A stretch of DNA of 64,000 bases from Hyaloscypha bicolor E. Its lineage: Eukaryota; Ascomycota; Leotiomycetes; Helotiales; Hyaloscyphaceae. A model generated the notes under the pieces. It was not told the origin of the DNA. It searched no databases and saw only the letters and a list, made by a program, of their open reading frames with translations. Positions 1 to 17,890 of the stretch are shown one piece after another; the stretch's first letter is position 1, and every line of letters begins with the position of its first letter. The DNA lies in assembly GCF_002865645.1 (NCBI RefSeq), contig NW_020194589.1, forward strand, positions 2,269,750 to 2,333,749. Reading direction: 5' to 3'. Position numbers and translations under genes: made by a program.

Positions 1-2008
1 CTTGGCTTTCAATTTCTCTCCTCATTGGCTTCAAATTCTTACAAGGTACCTCTGGGATCCTTGGAGCTGTGAGATCGGTCCTCTGGATCCCTATCTCACA
101 ATACTCCTACAAGGCATTGTCTACAGCTTCCTTTGAGCATGTTCACAGTCTCAGTCTGGACTTCCATCTGGGCAAGCGTACTGGAGAGGTGCTCTCTGCC
201 TTGAGCAAAGGCAATGCGATCAACAACTTCCTGGAGCAAGTCACATTCTCAATGCTACCTATGATCTTTGATCTTGGGGTAGCTATTGTGTACTTTGGCG
301 TTGCGTTCGACGCATACTACGCTCTTGTAGTCGCCATCATCACTTTCTCGTACCTGTATCTGACCATCCGCATGGCCCGATGGCGCTCTGATCAGCGGAG
401 ACAAATGACGAATTTGAGTCGCGAGGAGGATGCTGTCAAGAACGATTCTCTGACTTCATACGAAACCGTCAAGTACTTCAATGCTGAGGACTACGAATTC
501 GAACGCTACCGGAAGGCCGTTTCGGCGTTTCAGAAGATGGAATACAAGGTCACTATATCCTTGAACATCTTGAACATCTCTCAGAACATGGTTTTCATGA
601 CGGGTCTTCTGGTAACGTCGTTCATCGCTGCATACCAAGTCACGACAGGCCAGCGTGATGTAGGTGACTTCGTGACTCTCCTCACTTACATGGGACAACT
701 CCAGCAACCACTGAATTTCTTCGGATCCTTCTACCGCAGCGTCCAAAGCGCAATGATCAGTGGCGAGCGACTTCTGGAGCTCTTCAAGGAACAACCAACT
801 GTTGTTGATGATCCAAGTGCCGTCGAAATGAAAAGCTGCGAAGGGCAAATTGACTTCAAGGATGTCAAGTTCTCCTATGATAAGCGAAAACCGGCTCTCG
901 AGAATCTCAGCTTCACTTGCCGGCCAGGCACGACTACTGCGTTTGTCGGTGAATCAGGCGGCGGAAAGTCAACTGTATTCAGACTCCTCTTCAGGTTTTA
1001 TAATACTCAGGACGGCAGCATCCAGTTGGATGGCAGCGACATCAAGGGCATAACCATCGATTCTCTCCGACGCCACATCGGTGTTGTTCCGCAGGACACG
1101 ATTCTGTTCAACGAAACCCTAATGTATAATTTGAAGTACGCAAACCAGAACGCCACCGATGAAGATATTTATAACGCCTGTAGAGCTGCTTCCATTCACG
1201 ATAAGATTCTGGCTTTCCCAGACGGCTATGAGACCAAGGTCGGTGAGCGAGGTCTTCGTCTCAGTGGTGGTGAAAAGCAGCGTGTGGCCATCGCAAGAAC
1301 TATTATCAAGAATCCCCGCATTATCATGCTTGATGAGGCAACTGCAGCATTGGATTCCGATACAGAGCAGAACATTCAAGAAGCATTGCGAACTCTTTCT
1401 GAGGGCAGAACTATGCTCGTTATTGCGTAAGCAGCTCAATTGTTCTCTCTTCTAACAACACTACTGACATGGAATGTAGTCATCGATTGTCAACCATCAC
1501 AAGCGCTGATCAAATCCTCGTCCTCCATGCTGGAAAGGTTGCTGAATCCGGAACTCATCAAGAGCTTCTTGATCGCAAGGGTCGCTATTATAACATGTGG
1601 CGAAAGCAGATCCGTGCTGAACGCGCTGCTGAGCAAGCATTCCAAATGGCAGCAAAGGCGAAGGCTCTAAAAGAAGCTGTCATGGCCCGACCGGGTAGTT
1701 CAGGAAACGAAGGCAGTCCTAGCGAGGACGTCAGCGAGACCGAGGGAGACAATCGTAGCGGCTCGACGTTGGTTACTCCTAGCCACGGTTCCATTGCTCT
1801 TGTTCGTGCAGCTGAAACCTATAGGACCGCTGCGTCGATCGACGATTCCCATTCCGACGAGAATTCCGGAGACGATAAGATGGATGATGGAGAGCGCCCT
1901 TCCGGACCCAAACGCGAGGGGAAGTCACCAAAAGCCAAAAATACCAATACCAAGTCAGTCCAAGCTGATGAGGATGATGGTAATTTAGCCGACAATGACA
2001 AAAAGTGA
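1..2008 (+). CDS. atm1: Mitochondrial ABC transporter Atm1 (iron-sulfur export), 5' end outside window
   Basis: Half-type ABC exporter of the inner mitochondrial membrane that passes a glutathione/sulfur compound to the cytosol for cytosolic Fe-S protein assembly (family knowledge). The frame is open to the left edge, so the presequence and first helices are missing. Seen: transmembrane domain, then a nucleotide-binding domain with Walker A (GESGGGKS), Q-loop (VVPQDT), signature LSGGE, Walker B (IIMLDEAT) and H-loop (HRLSTI). One intron (1427-1479; exons 1-1426 and 1480-2008) splits the codon just before the H-loop histidine. A charged, low-complexity tail of about 110 residues follows the ATPase domain. 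The transmembrane segment beginning at SVLWIPISQYSYK matches Atm1 rather than vacuolar Hmt1-type exporters. Its neighbour Cox4 is also mitochondrial and converges on it. Confidence 0.93.
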
Positions 2009-2534
2009 ACCAGCTCCCCCAGGCAGTGTCTTCCGTTAGAGATGATTTACACTTTGCGATCTGTTTCATGTGAACCTTGACGAACTCAATGCTCTCGTCC
2101 CACCCAGTTCGAGATCAAGGAGTTGCGTCAAAACATTGCAATGGTCGTCATTTTCATTTTCATTTTTCATGACTTCACTGTGCATAATGAAGATTCACGA
2201 CAGTTACGAAAGGGGCATTAAAACGGTGCATTCAGGCGGTTAGCGATTGCTTTAATTTTTGAGGTCTGTTTGTTCATAGACGGGCAGTCATTGTGTGTAT
2301 TTACAAAAGAAAAAGGCCAAACCTGTGAGCACCCATAGCTCTTTAGATTAATCCGACGCAAGTCACCCTTATTTCGTATGCACCTGAAAGCGTTATATGC
2401 TGAATCAACAAAAAGCTATAGCATGCTTGACAAAAAGTTGTGCAAAGGGGAAATTCTTCAATTGACGAGTATTCTACAACATCCACTTCCCTCCGTCACA
2501 AAGTACCCGTTCCCCGGTTACCAGTATGCTCAAT
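2009..2534. other. Convergent intergenic stretch between atm1 and cox4
   Basis: Both flanking genes end here, so it holds two 3' untranslated regions. It is AT-rich. An ATTTTCATTTTCATTTTTCAT run lies near 2150. I see no coding potential or recognisable RNA gene. Confidence 0.6.
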
Positions 2535-3403
2535 CTATCGGTATTCAGGACGAACGAAATCAGCAAAGTTCTTTGGCTCCTCGTAGTTGTGGTGTCCGTC
2601 CCCATGTGCATCATGACCGTGTGAATCATGAGCGTGGGGATCTTCAGTCGGACCAACATAATCCATCTTCAGGACATTCCCACACTCTGGGCACCTTTCA
2701 ATTGGGCGATCGCGGGACATCTGTTTGAATCTCCATAAGCAACTATCCCTACATGGGCCAGGTTTGGAGAAGTACATACAGTGAGCCAAATGGTGACATG
2801 GGAATCAGCGGGGTAGCCGGTACAACCAGCATACTGCTCATCCCCAGCAGACTTGACGATAATGGGGTTCTCGAGCGTGCCTGGCATGCCAATTAGCCTT
2901 CAATCTCTCCCCCCAGCCCCTAATTCCCCGAATCCTAAATGTGGTCTGATTTCTATTCCTGGCGACGGATTCGTACCTTTGCGAGAAGCATCCAATGGCT
3001 TCATATCAAAAACATCAATGCCCTGCATCTTCCCCAAAATCTCGAATCGCTCCAATCCGGTCGCCTGCTCCAAGTCCGTGGGCACCGTTGCGACTGCTGC
3101 TCCGGGACCGATGAGGTCTGTCTCATCCTTGATTTCTGTGTACCTGTCAGCCCCGAGCCTCCCTAAAGCTTCGCCGTGCTCGCCGAAGCTCCGAATCGAT
3201 GAATTTACCCTCGAATTTCTTTATCTTTCCAGCATTGGAGCTGCTCGCGGGTGCTGCTTCTCCTGGAGAGTGAGTTAGATTGAGGTCGGGGATGGAGAGG
3301 GGACAGGCGTACGGCGCACGAAAGAATTCGTGATGCTGCGCTTGATGATGGGCGATACTGCCGCTCGGCGCGCAGCAGCGAAGGCAGAGCGTTGGAGGAA
3401 CAT
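2535..3403 (-). CDS. cox4: Cytochrome c oxidase subunit 4 (Cox4 / subunit Vb), mitochondrial
   Basis: Nuclear-encoded zinc-binding subunit of complex IV. Five exons: 3403-3313, 3262-3209, 3135-2977, 2880-2780, 2720-2535; joined they give 195-196 residues. The N-terminus (MFLQRSAFAAARRAAVSPII) is a typical arginine-rich presequence. The core contains LIGPGAAVATVPTDLEQATG, GIDVFDMKPLDASRKGT, and a C-terminal CPECG that completes the zinc site with the upstream CTGYPADSH segment. These blocks match fungal Cox4 in order. An unusual tail is rich in His and Asp (HAHDSHGHDAHGDGHH) and could bind metal, but that is inference. All introns are GT-AG, 50-97 nt. The start was chosen as the first ATG giving a presequence; the frame upstream stays open for 27 codons but lacks targeting character. 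Confidence 0.93.
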
Positions 3404-3882
3404 GGTGGGCTCAATTGAAGTTGTAGATGGGATGGTACGATTCCTCGTGGTTTTGACTTGAAAGCCGAGCTCTCCTTCAAGCACTAGCGTCTCACGTGAT
3501 GCACCCAGCTCCTGAGGGTTGCAATAAGTTCAGATTTTTTCTGGTGTGTCTATCTTTCTCGGGATGGACGTTAATAGCAGAGATGGTTCCCATCTTCACT
3601 GAACTGAGTGCATTTCTTCCCCGGCGTTGGTTTCTGGCGAGCTTGAACTGATGACTTCAGAAACTGAAGGCTGGGCAGAGTGTTTCAGTGGGGAAGAGCG
3701 TGAGTGTGCAAGATTTCTTCTTCTGAGAAAGTCCCAGTGCCAGAGTCCCTAGTTCCAAAGCAATAGCCCGAAGTCCAGGATAGCGATATCGACAACAAGC
3801 CACAACCAACAAAACCCCCCAATAACTCCGAATAGCCTCACAAAATCGTACATCCATATCAACAAGGGGCACTCAATTTCCT
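3404..3882. other. Intergenic, upstream of cox4
   Basis: Cox4 promoter side and 3' flank of the next minus-strand gene. A CACGTGA E-box-like hexamer sits near 3493, about 90 bp upstream of the cox4 start. I see no gene here. Confidence 0.5.
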
Positions 3883-4191
3883 TCAATACCTCCATCCAAC
3901 TCCTATCCTTTCCGAACCTGGCCCATATTGTGCATCATGCGTCCCGCATCTCCTCTCCGCGTAATGACCGTTGTTCCTGCACTCCCACGAGCAGTAATCG
4001 TTAACGTATCTCCGATGAATATTTCGTCGATTTGGAAGACACTGGTCTGGTATCTCGAATGGAATATCATACCGGGCCCGTTCGGTAGGGTCATTGATTC
4101 TTTGGAGTTGTTCGTAGATAAGGTAGCAACTCGGTCCGGCGAGGAGAGTGCTGTGGCCACACAGCGACTCGATTCTCCAATACTGGCACAT
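3883..4191 (-). CDS. Small cysteine-rich conserved hypothetical protein
   Basis: About 102 residues beginning MCQYWRIESLCGHST. Cys, His, Trp and Tyr are spread through the protein (CGHST, GPSCYLIYEQLQR, DDYCSWECRN-like NDYCSWECRN), which suggests a small fungal zinc-binding or disulfide fold. I recognise the overall pattern from fungal hypothetical proteins but know no function. The frame opens 10 codons earlier at another ATG (4221), but the MCQYW start looks more natural. There is no signal peptide. The single exon lies downstream of the alkaline phosphatase gene on the same strand. The last residues (after YGPG) are low-quality and a 3' intron cannot be ruled out. Confidence 0.6.
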   Translation of the reverse strand: MCQYWRIESLCGHSTLLAGPSCYLIYEQLQRINDPTERARYDIPFEIPDQCLPNRRNIHRRYVNDYCSWECRNNGHYAERRCGTHDAQYGPGSERIGVGWRY

Positions 4192-4933
4192 GGTATGAAT
4201 TGCTTTGGCTGTATGATGCACGGGAGTTTTATGCAGTGGCAGCTGAGGTGAGGCTTGACTTTGCGTATCTTGAGAACTCTACACTTAGGATTGAGGGCCT
4301 TCAAGTACATATGAGTGCAACCCACGAGATCTTCCTAGAGCGAGAGTGGCCCGCTACAAAACGTGGCACAAGGCTGTTTGGAGTTTTCGCAATGAGTACT
4401 TCTGCGTTGGTATTGAAAGCAAGCATATCGTCCTTTCAATCCGATCCTACTGTAAAGTTCCAAACGCTGACATAGTGAGGTGACCATATCAGGTTACTTC
4501 CGAGAGCACAGGGTAAAAGGCGCCAATGACATTGATACGGGGAACGCTGATTGCAGTTGAGCTTTTGATTGCAAAATCCATCATAAACAAGCAATAGTGA
4601 GTAAATCATACTGCATTAATCTGAAATTGCCCAAGCGCAACGGTTCTGCAAACTCTTGCTACCGCATCTGCAAACATTGACGGGCGCTCAGAGTTCTGTT
4701 GCATTTGCCACAACGATGGCTGCAACCTGTGGCCATTCCAATGTAATGGGAAGAAGCTTTGCGGCTGAAGGTTTGTCGCAAACGAACAACAGTCGTGTGT
4801 GACAGTCGGAGATGTTGTTTGTGTCTCACGTGACACGCTCCAGGTTCAAACTAGGGATTAACGGCAGGGTATTCTAGGTTACAGAGGAAAAGCACAACAC
4901 AAGCTCAAGGATCCTCCAAATGGAGCGAGCCAT
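4192..4933. other. Intergenic, no gene seen
   Basis: Short frames here either begin at non-ATG codons or lack protein-like composition. A TCTCACGTGACAC E-box-like motif occurs near 4823-4835. Nothing else is recognised. Confidence 0.5.
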
Positions 4934-7133
4934 TCATGGAGCCTCACCATAGAGGTGCTCATAATGTCTCTCTACCATGTACAGTTCCTGTTCTGTAGGT
5001 TCTCGGCCGGTCCAGCTCTGGTCGGTGGTGGTGGCAACACCGAATGTTTTCGATTTCTCGACCAATTCATCTGTAATTGCCTTAACATCGACATCAAGGT
5101 ATTCTCTGAGAAATTCCCCAATTTCGGTGTTTTCGTGGTTGCCTCTCAAAGAATCTGTCCCAACTGAGCCGTAGATATTCACATCGACAGCACTACGGGG
5201 TCTCGGGTCAGTATTCCCTTTCAGATACAACATTTAGAGTCGGGACAGTGTTTTATGTGCATTGTACTCTATGACACATGGGAAGGGGGAAACAATGCTC
5301 CGGAAAATTGAGACTTACGAATGGCCGTGAGTGGACCAGCCGATTTGCTGCCGCACAAGTTAGCACTGTAAATTCAAAGGTAAGTGTGAATGGAGTTTTG
5401 AGCTTCGGAGTTGTATTGGATCTTTCAGCAGAAGGACAGGAGAGTGGAGAAAGCTCTGAGGACAGCTTCCAGGCTCTTTGCTCCAGCAGGAGAAGTAAAC
5501 GGGACAAGGATGAGAACAAGACTTACTGCTCTTCGACTGATCATATCAGCGAACGTATAAACACTAAGTAGCGGCTGGTCGACCAGCAACTGGATCTCGC
5601 CATCGCTAGCGTCTTGAATACCCAGCCCACTTTGAACAAGCTCGGTGATATATTGCTTAAGGTCATCTCCTTGAGCACCCTGGCTAATATGAGAGTTGAG
5701 CTGCCGGGCTAGGTGCTCAGAGGAATGCGTCGCATTAGCCAACACTTCCGGAAACCACTTGTACTGTGGGTATTGCGGGTGCAGTTCTAAGGATGTTAGT
5801 CCTAATTTCTCCACGCAACTCAGAATTTGAGACATACGTTTCGCAATAGAAAGACCTCCGGTTTCGTGATCAGAGGTCGCGACAAATACGCCTTCGACCT
5901 CTGACCGATCTAAGAATTCCACAACGCTTGCCATTGCTCGATTGTAGGCCAGAACCTCATGCACTTGTGCAGCAGGGTCATTACCATGACCAGCGTGATC
6001 GATTCGACTGCCCTCAATCATGAGGAAGAATCCTTTGTCACTATCTTGCGTGGCTACTTCAAGGGCGTTCAAAGCAGTCCTTGTCATCTCATCCAGCGAA
6101 GGATATAGATCATCCATATTCCGGCGATCAATCTCGAAAGGGAAATCGGAACCTGCAAACAACCCCAAAAGCGGAAGCTTCACAGCCTTTCCCAATTCGA
6201 GTCCATCAAATTCCTCCCTACTGTCGATATAAGTCCAGCCATATTTGTCTTGTGCAAGCTTTGTAATATCTCGGTCATCTCCTCGACAGCTCCCATCCGT
6301 CGTGTTAGACAAAAAGTGGCATCTACCACCACCAAGCATGAGATCAACGACTCTCCCGAGTGGATGCTCGCCGACCTCTTGCTGGGCAATTAGATCCTCC
6401 TCCAGTCTTATTTTTACGTGTGAGGCAAAGCATGCGGGCGTAGCATCTGTGATATCGGTCGTCACAACCAGGCCTGTCATATAGCCCGCTTTTTTTGCGG
6501 CTTCGAGCACGGTTCCACAAGGGGTATGGTCTGGCAGCATTGATATGGCGCCATTATAACTCTTCATACCACATGAGAAGGCTGTAGCTCCAGCAGCTGA
6601 ATCGGTACTGTTTAATGGGGAAGTCAGCAACTGCTCCATAAAACTTGCTGCAGGGGAACATTGTGAGACTGTGTAAAGTAGAAAAGAAAAGTCTCCTGGA
6701 AAACCTACACAAGGCTGCTGCTTGATCTTGTTCGAGAAGACCCAATAAAGTGTTGATCGAGGACGAGGATATCATCGATGGGTAGACCGGCTTGTAGCTG
6801 TCGAAAGCTACGGGTCATCGAAAGACTGGCGGGACCCATTCCGTCAGACACCATAAAGATGAGATTCCGCTTTCCCCCAGGTTTCGGCTTCTTGTGGTCT
6901 TGTTGCGATGTGTGGTGCTGAGATAGCACAGCAAGCACAATGACGGCTGCCGTTGCTAGCAGTGCCCAAGTAAACAACCCAAGCTCTCGCCAGAATCCAT
7001 AGTGATGTCGAGGGCTGAGAGGGATCTTCCCCTGGCTTCCCAGAAGGGCTGTATCTTCGTCTGCAGCCTGCTCTTCTGAATGTATCGAAGATCCTCTCCG
7101 GTCAGAGGCAAATAAAGGTTCGTTGGGCGCCAT
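4934..7133 (-). CDS. pho8: Vacuolar-type alkaline phosphatase (PHO8 family)
   Basis: Type II membrane phosphomonoesterase. Four exons: 7133-6709, 6607-5527, 5347-5319, 5192-4934; 597 residues. Order: cytoplasmic N-tail, one transmembrane helix (about residues 51-70, LGLFTWALLATAAVIVLAVL), then the alkaline phosphatase domain with the metal ligand in SDGMGPAS, the serine nucleophile in TDSAAGATAF, the metal-binding DHAGHGND and SDHETGG, and the late IGWSTHGHS histidine. All catalytic motifs are present, so it should be active. Exon 3 is a 29-nt microexon carrying QIGWSTHGH; without it the zinc-ligand histidine is lost. The start is the ATG at 7133, since the codon before it is GTG. In yeast the family is processed in the vacuole and induced by phosphate starvation; whether that holds here is inference. 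Confidence 0.95.
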
Positions 7134-8014
7134 CACCGTTTCGTCTGTTACCTCTAGGATGCTCTAGGGCAAAAAGAATGTAAATAAGTAGAGAGCGAAG
7201 AGCATCTTCTAAACAGAAGATGTTTTGATAAGTGAGTAAGGGAAGGGTCGCGTCGTGTGTCTAAGACATTGTAATCAGTTGGCAACTGCACGAGTCGGCC
7301 AAGAGCGGCTATTGACGCCAAAGATAGGCAGTCACGGGGAGATAGGCTTTGACAGGGGTACATGCCTGTGGACTGTTCTTGACAGCTCTAGCTTGAACTA
7401 CTGAGTAGCAGATTGACATCGGTGATTTATTTGGAACTCCTACTGCATCTTATCATTAAGAGATTCTTACAGCTTTAGGCGTTTCCGGTCTGGTCATGGT
7501 CTTATGAGGCAACTTCCAGATAGGAAGATGTTTAAGCCCAAAAAATATGCTATTGGTACCGACAGACTTTTATGGCCTTGACTGGAGATTCATGCCAGGC
7601 ACAGCGGATCTCTTCAAACTGAAGTATGCTGCGAATGGCTTTAGTCAATCTTGCCTAATGAAACCTAAAAAGGGGCAATAAAATAGGGATTTATAGCAGT
7701 ACAGTGAGGGATCTGAGAACCAGGAGGCGCCAAAGTCCTTTGGGAGGGTTATAGACCATGAGATGAATCGTAAGGGAAGCTGCTTGGGATATTACTTGTT
7801 GAGCATTTTCTATCACACTTCAGGACGTGAACCCGCAACCACATGTACCAGGGATCGTCCAGGCCACAATATCGTTCAGGAAACTGGTATCAATTCTGCC
7901 ATGCAATCGAGTCTCATGATTTCGATGGAAGTCTTGAGATAAGTACAGCTATTCCTGCTGCCGATGCAAGTCCGCCCAGATGAACACCCAGAGCAACCAT
8001 ATCGAGATCATCCT
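7134..8014. other. Intergenic, upstream of alkaline phosphatase
   Basis: About 880 bp without a supported gene. It should hold the phosphatase promoter and the eL34 3' region. No clear PHO-type box (CACGTG/CACGTT) was noticed close to the start. Confidence 0.5.
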
Positions 8015-8679
8015 TTAGCGCTTCTTTTGCTGAGACTCTTTGAGAACCTTCTTCACAATCTTCTGCTCCTCAATCAAGAATGCTCGAACGATACGATCCC
8101 GAACGCAGTTGGCACATCTTGATCCACCGTAGGCGCGTTGAACCGTCTTCTTTGGTCGGGAGATCTGGGAGTATTCACGAGGTCGAAGAGCTGGGATCTG
8201 TAGATAACATGTGTCAGAACAGATCCTTCAAGAAGCAACACAAAGGCAAAAGTCCCCTGCAGATATCCACTCGAGGTCGAGAAACGCCGGCACACGCTCA
8301 AATTGCTTCAATCTTCAGCTTGAATCCCTGGCATAAAGCATTCAACTTTGCAATTGTGGCTTATGAGGTGCTTTGGTAGATTCTCGCCCAGAATTGCGTC
8401 GGCCTCTCAGAGTTGAATCCCCACCAGTCCCGAATCAAGTATTCGCATTGTAAATCACTTACTCCTGGCAACTTAATTCCGCAGTCTCCACACTTGGGCG
8501 CAGTACCAGCTTTCTTGATGTGAAGGTATCGAAGGGAACCGCCGGGGGTCTTGACAACGCGGACCTTGTTCGATCGGGTGTTGTATCTACACATTCCATC
8601 AGAACTCTGCTTCTCATTCTTCTGAGTTTCCAACCACTTACGGGTTTCGGCGTCTGTATGTCAATCTGTTGGAGGCCAT
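8015..8679 (-). CDS. rpl34: 60S ribosomal protein L34 (eL34)
   Basis: Large-subunit ribosomal protein. Three exons, 8679-8642, 8586-8463 and 8197-8015, encode 114 residues: N-terminal [17 protein letters not shown], then [16 protein letters not shown], a [10 protein letters not shown] zinc-knuckle half, [34 protein letters not shown] as the second half, and a lysine-rich tail. The four cysteines (two CxxC) of the eL34 zinc site are intact. Exon 1 is only 12 codons plus two bases. Intron 2, 265 nt, is far longer than most introns in this window. The gene is divergent from prp8, sharing 267 bp. Confidence 0.96.
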
Positions 8680-8946
8680 CGTGACGGTGATTGCTTCGTG
8701 GTTGATCGAAGTTCCTTGTCGTTGAAGTTCGAAAAATTCCCCCAAATCTGAAATGTGCGGTTAAGCGAGGAAGGTGCAGGAGTCAGGCACGTGATATTAT
8801 TTGTAGAACTGGAGTTGATTGGCTGAGACCAAAAGTGATTATACGCTAACACGCGACTGGAAATAATTCTTGCCCCGAGTCAACAGTCCACTCCAAACCC
8901 CTCATCCATCAACAGGAGTCTGGAGACTGTGCGACAGACATCGAGC
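8680..8946. promoter_or_regulatory. Shared divergent promoter, rpl34 / prp8
   Basis: A 267-bp gap between two outward-facing start codons, so both promoters must lie here or overlap transcribed leaders. A GGCACGTGATATTA E-box-like sequence is near 8787-8800. No TATA element was recognised. Confidence 0.55.
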
Positions 8947-16267
<7,321 letters not shown>

Positions 16268-16545
16268 AGGATGACTGCAATTGCTGGATGGGAGTGGAGT
16301 GTCTGGGGAGTCGATGACTCGATAGGAAATTGGAAGGAAAATTGATTTCTGCGTTGCTGGTCACCATGTATGTATCGCGGGATCTCGGTCGGGCGTTTGA
16401 TCGGGGACAGGGTCCCGTACTGTATGAATTAAGAATCTGGATAAGCATAAATTTCCCTGTTCCATCGTCGCAATGTTCCGGTAGATCGGCGAGTAAAGAA
16501 TTAGTTGACTTGTGAGATTCCAACCTGGCAGCGTTACACTAGCGC

Positions 16546-16577
16546 GATGATGATGATGATGATGATGATAATGATGG
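16546..16577. repeat. (GAT)n microsatellite
   Basis: About ten consecutive GAT units with one interruption (GATAATGATG), in the 3' flank of prp8. Confidence 0.9.
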
Positions 16578-17534
16578 GTGTTATTGCAGAAGAGTAAGTC
16601 TTATCACGTGGGGCTTCCTGGGTATGGCTCCAGAAGGTTGAGGGAAGCATGGTGAGACTGTGGAATTCCCAATCTACCCGTCTACGCCATTGGGATGTGG
16701 CGAGCTTAATCGTTACCACGATGGCTGTGAGAATGGAGCATTGTCGAAATAGAGTTGCATAGAACAATGCCAAACTACAAAGCAAACTACTTGTAGCCGC
16801 ATCGTCCGGCAGGAGTGAGCGAGTTGCAAGAGAAAGGCTTGAGTTGATTATACAGGGGCGTGATGGAACAATGACGAAGGAAGAGCCCTGAATGTTCCTG
16901 CCTTTGTGGTACATTCAACCCTTCTTCACCTCTCTGCATAATCGAATCGAATCGGCTGTTGCGGAGAGTTGCAGCCGGGGGCTCCTTGATGGTACTCCGT
17001 AAGCACACTTCGGCTGTGTGATCTGCATGCGGGTCAAACCCTATTTCTCCAGTCCAGTCCAGTACAACTTGGTCAGACGGTGGCAGTGTGCAGGTGCAGT
17101 GCGGCGCTGGTGGGGTGAGCAAGGAGAAGGAAAAGCTGCGATCCGGAAGATCTGTTCCTGCATGCTTGCATGCATGCATATCTGTGTCTTTCTCTGTCTT
17201 TTTCTCTTGTGGGGACGTGCGCTGGAGGTGGACAGCAAAAAGCAGCATTCATTTTCAATGTCCCACGTCAATGCTAGGCATTGCTAATGCGATACTCTAC
17301 ATTCAAAGTCTACTTCCCGGTACTCCCTTCGGTGATCCCGACATGTCCTAGAATGGCCATTCCCGTCCCTCGCTAGTCTTAATGAATGTCCAACAGTCCA
17401 ACTGTGACTTGACTTGGGACACCTGGTGCGCTGAGCATTGAACATTGAAAGCTCGCTAGTGCCGCTTTTAAAGTCACCGCACTGGGCTGCCCCGCCACAG
17501 TGTCTCCAGTGATCCATTCCATTCAGCACTCATG

Positions 17535-17571
<37 letters not shown>
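17535..17571. repeat. (CAGGCA)n hexanucleotide repeat
   Basis: Six tandem CAGGCA units, directly followed by CACACAGACACAGGG. It is non-coding. Confidence 0.9.
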
Positions 17572-17572
<1 letters not shown>

Positions 17573-17607
17573 CACAGACACAGGGCTTAGCTTAGGCAAG
17601 GCTAACG

Positions 17608-17632
17608 CAGGTACTTACCGGTACTTACCGGT
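17608..17632. repeat. GGTACTTACC short tandem/palindromic repeat
   Basis: The unit GGTACTTACC is repeated twice, followed by GGTACT. The units resemble overlapping splice-donor complements, but no exon is nearby. Confidence 0.6.
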
Positions 17633-17709
17633 ACTGCACCCTGCCGCCGGCCGTACGAGTTACAGCTACACGTAATCTCGGCTTCTTTCATTGTCCTCGC
17701 CGTGCTTCG

Positions 17710-17750
17710 TACGTTCGTTCGGTCCGTCAGTCCGTCCGTCCGTTCGTTTC
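17710..17750. repeat. (CCGT)n-like tetranucleotide repeat
   Basis: A run of CGTT/CCGT tetramers with a few mismatches, in the same low-complexity cluster. Confidence 0.8.
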
Positions 17751-17790
17751 CTTCTTCGAACGACATCACCTGCGAACTGCAACCTGCCGA

Positions 17791-17890
17791 CTCCAACTCC
17801 AACTCCAACTCCAGCTCCAACCCCAGCCCCAACCCCAGCTCCAACTCCAATTCCAACTCAAGATCAAGATCCAACTCCAGCTCCAACTCC
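17791..17890. repeat. Degenerate (CCAACT)n repeat
   Basis: A pyrimidine-rich strand of CTCCAA/CCCCAG hexamers, about 100 bp. It produces artificial Pro-Thr and Glu-Leu frames in translation. Confidence 0.85.

Noticed and set aside
8198..8462. C/D-box snoRNA in the eL34 intron
   Set aside because: CTGA occurs, but no RTGATGA box pairs with it at a suitable distance.
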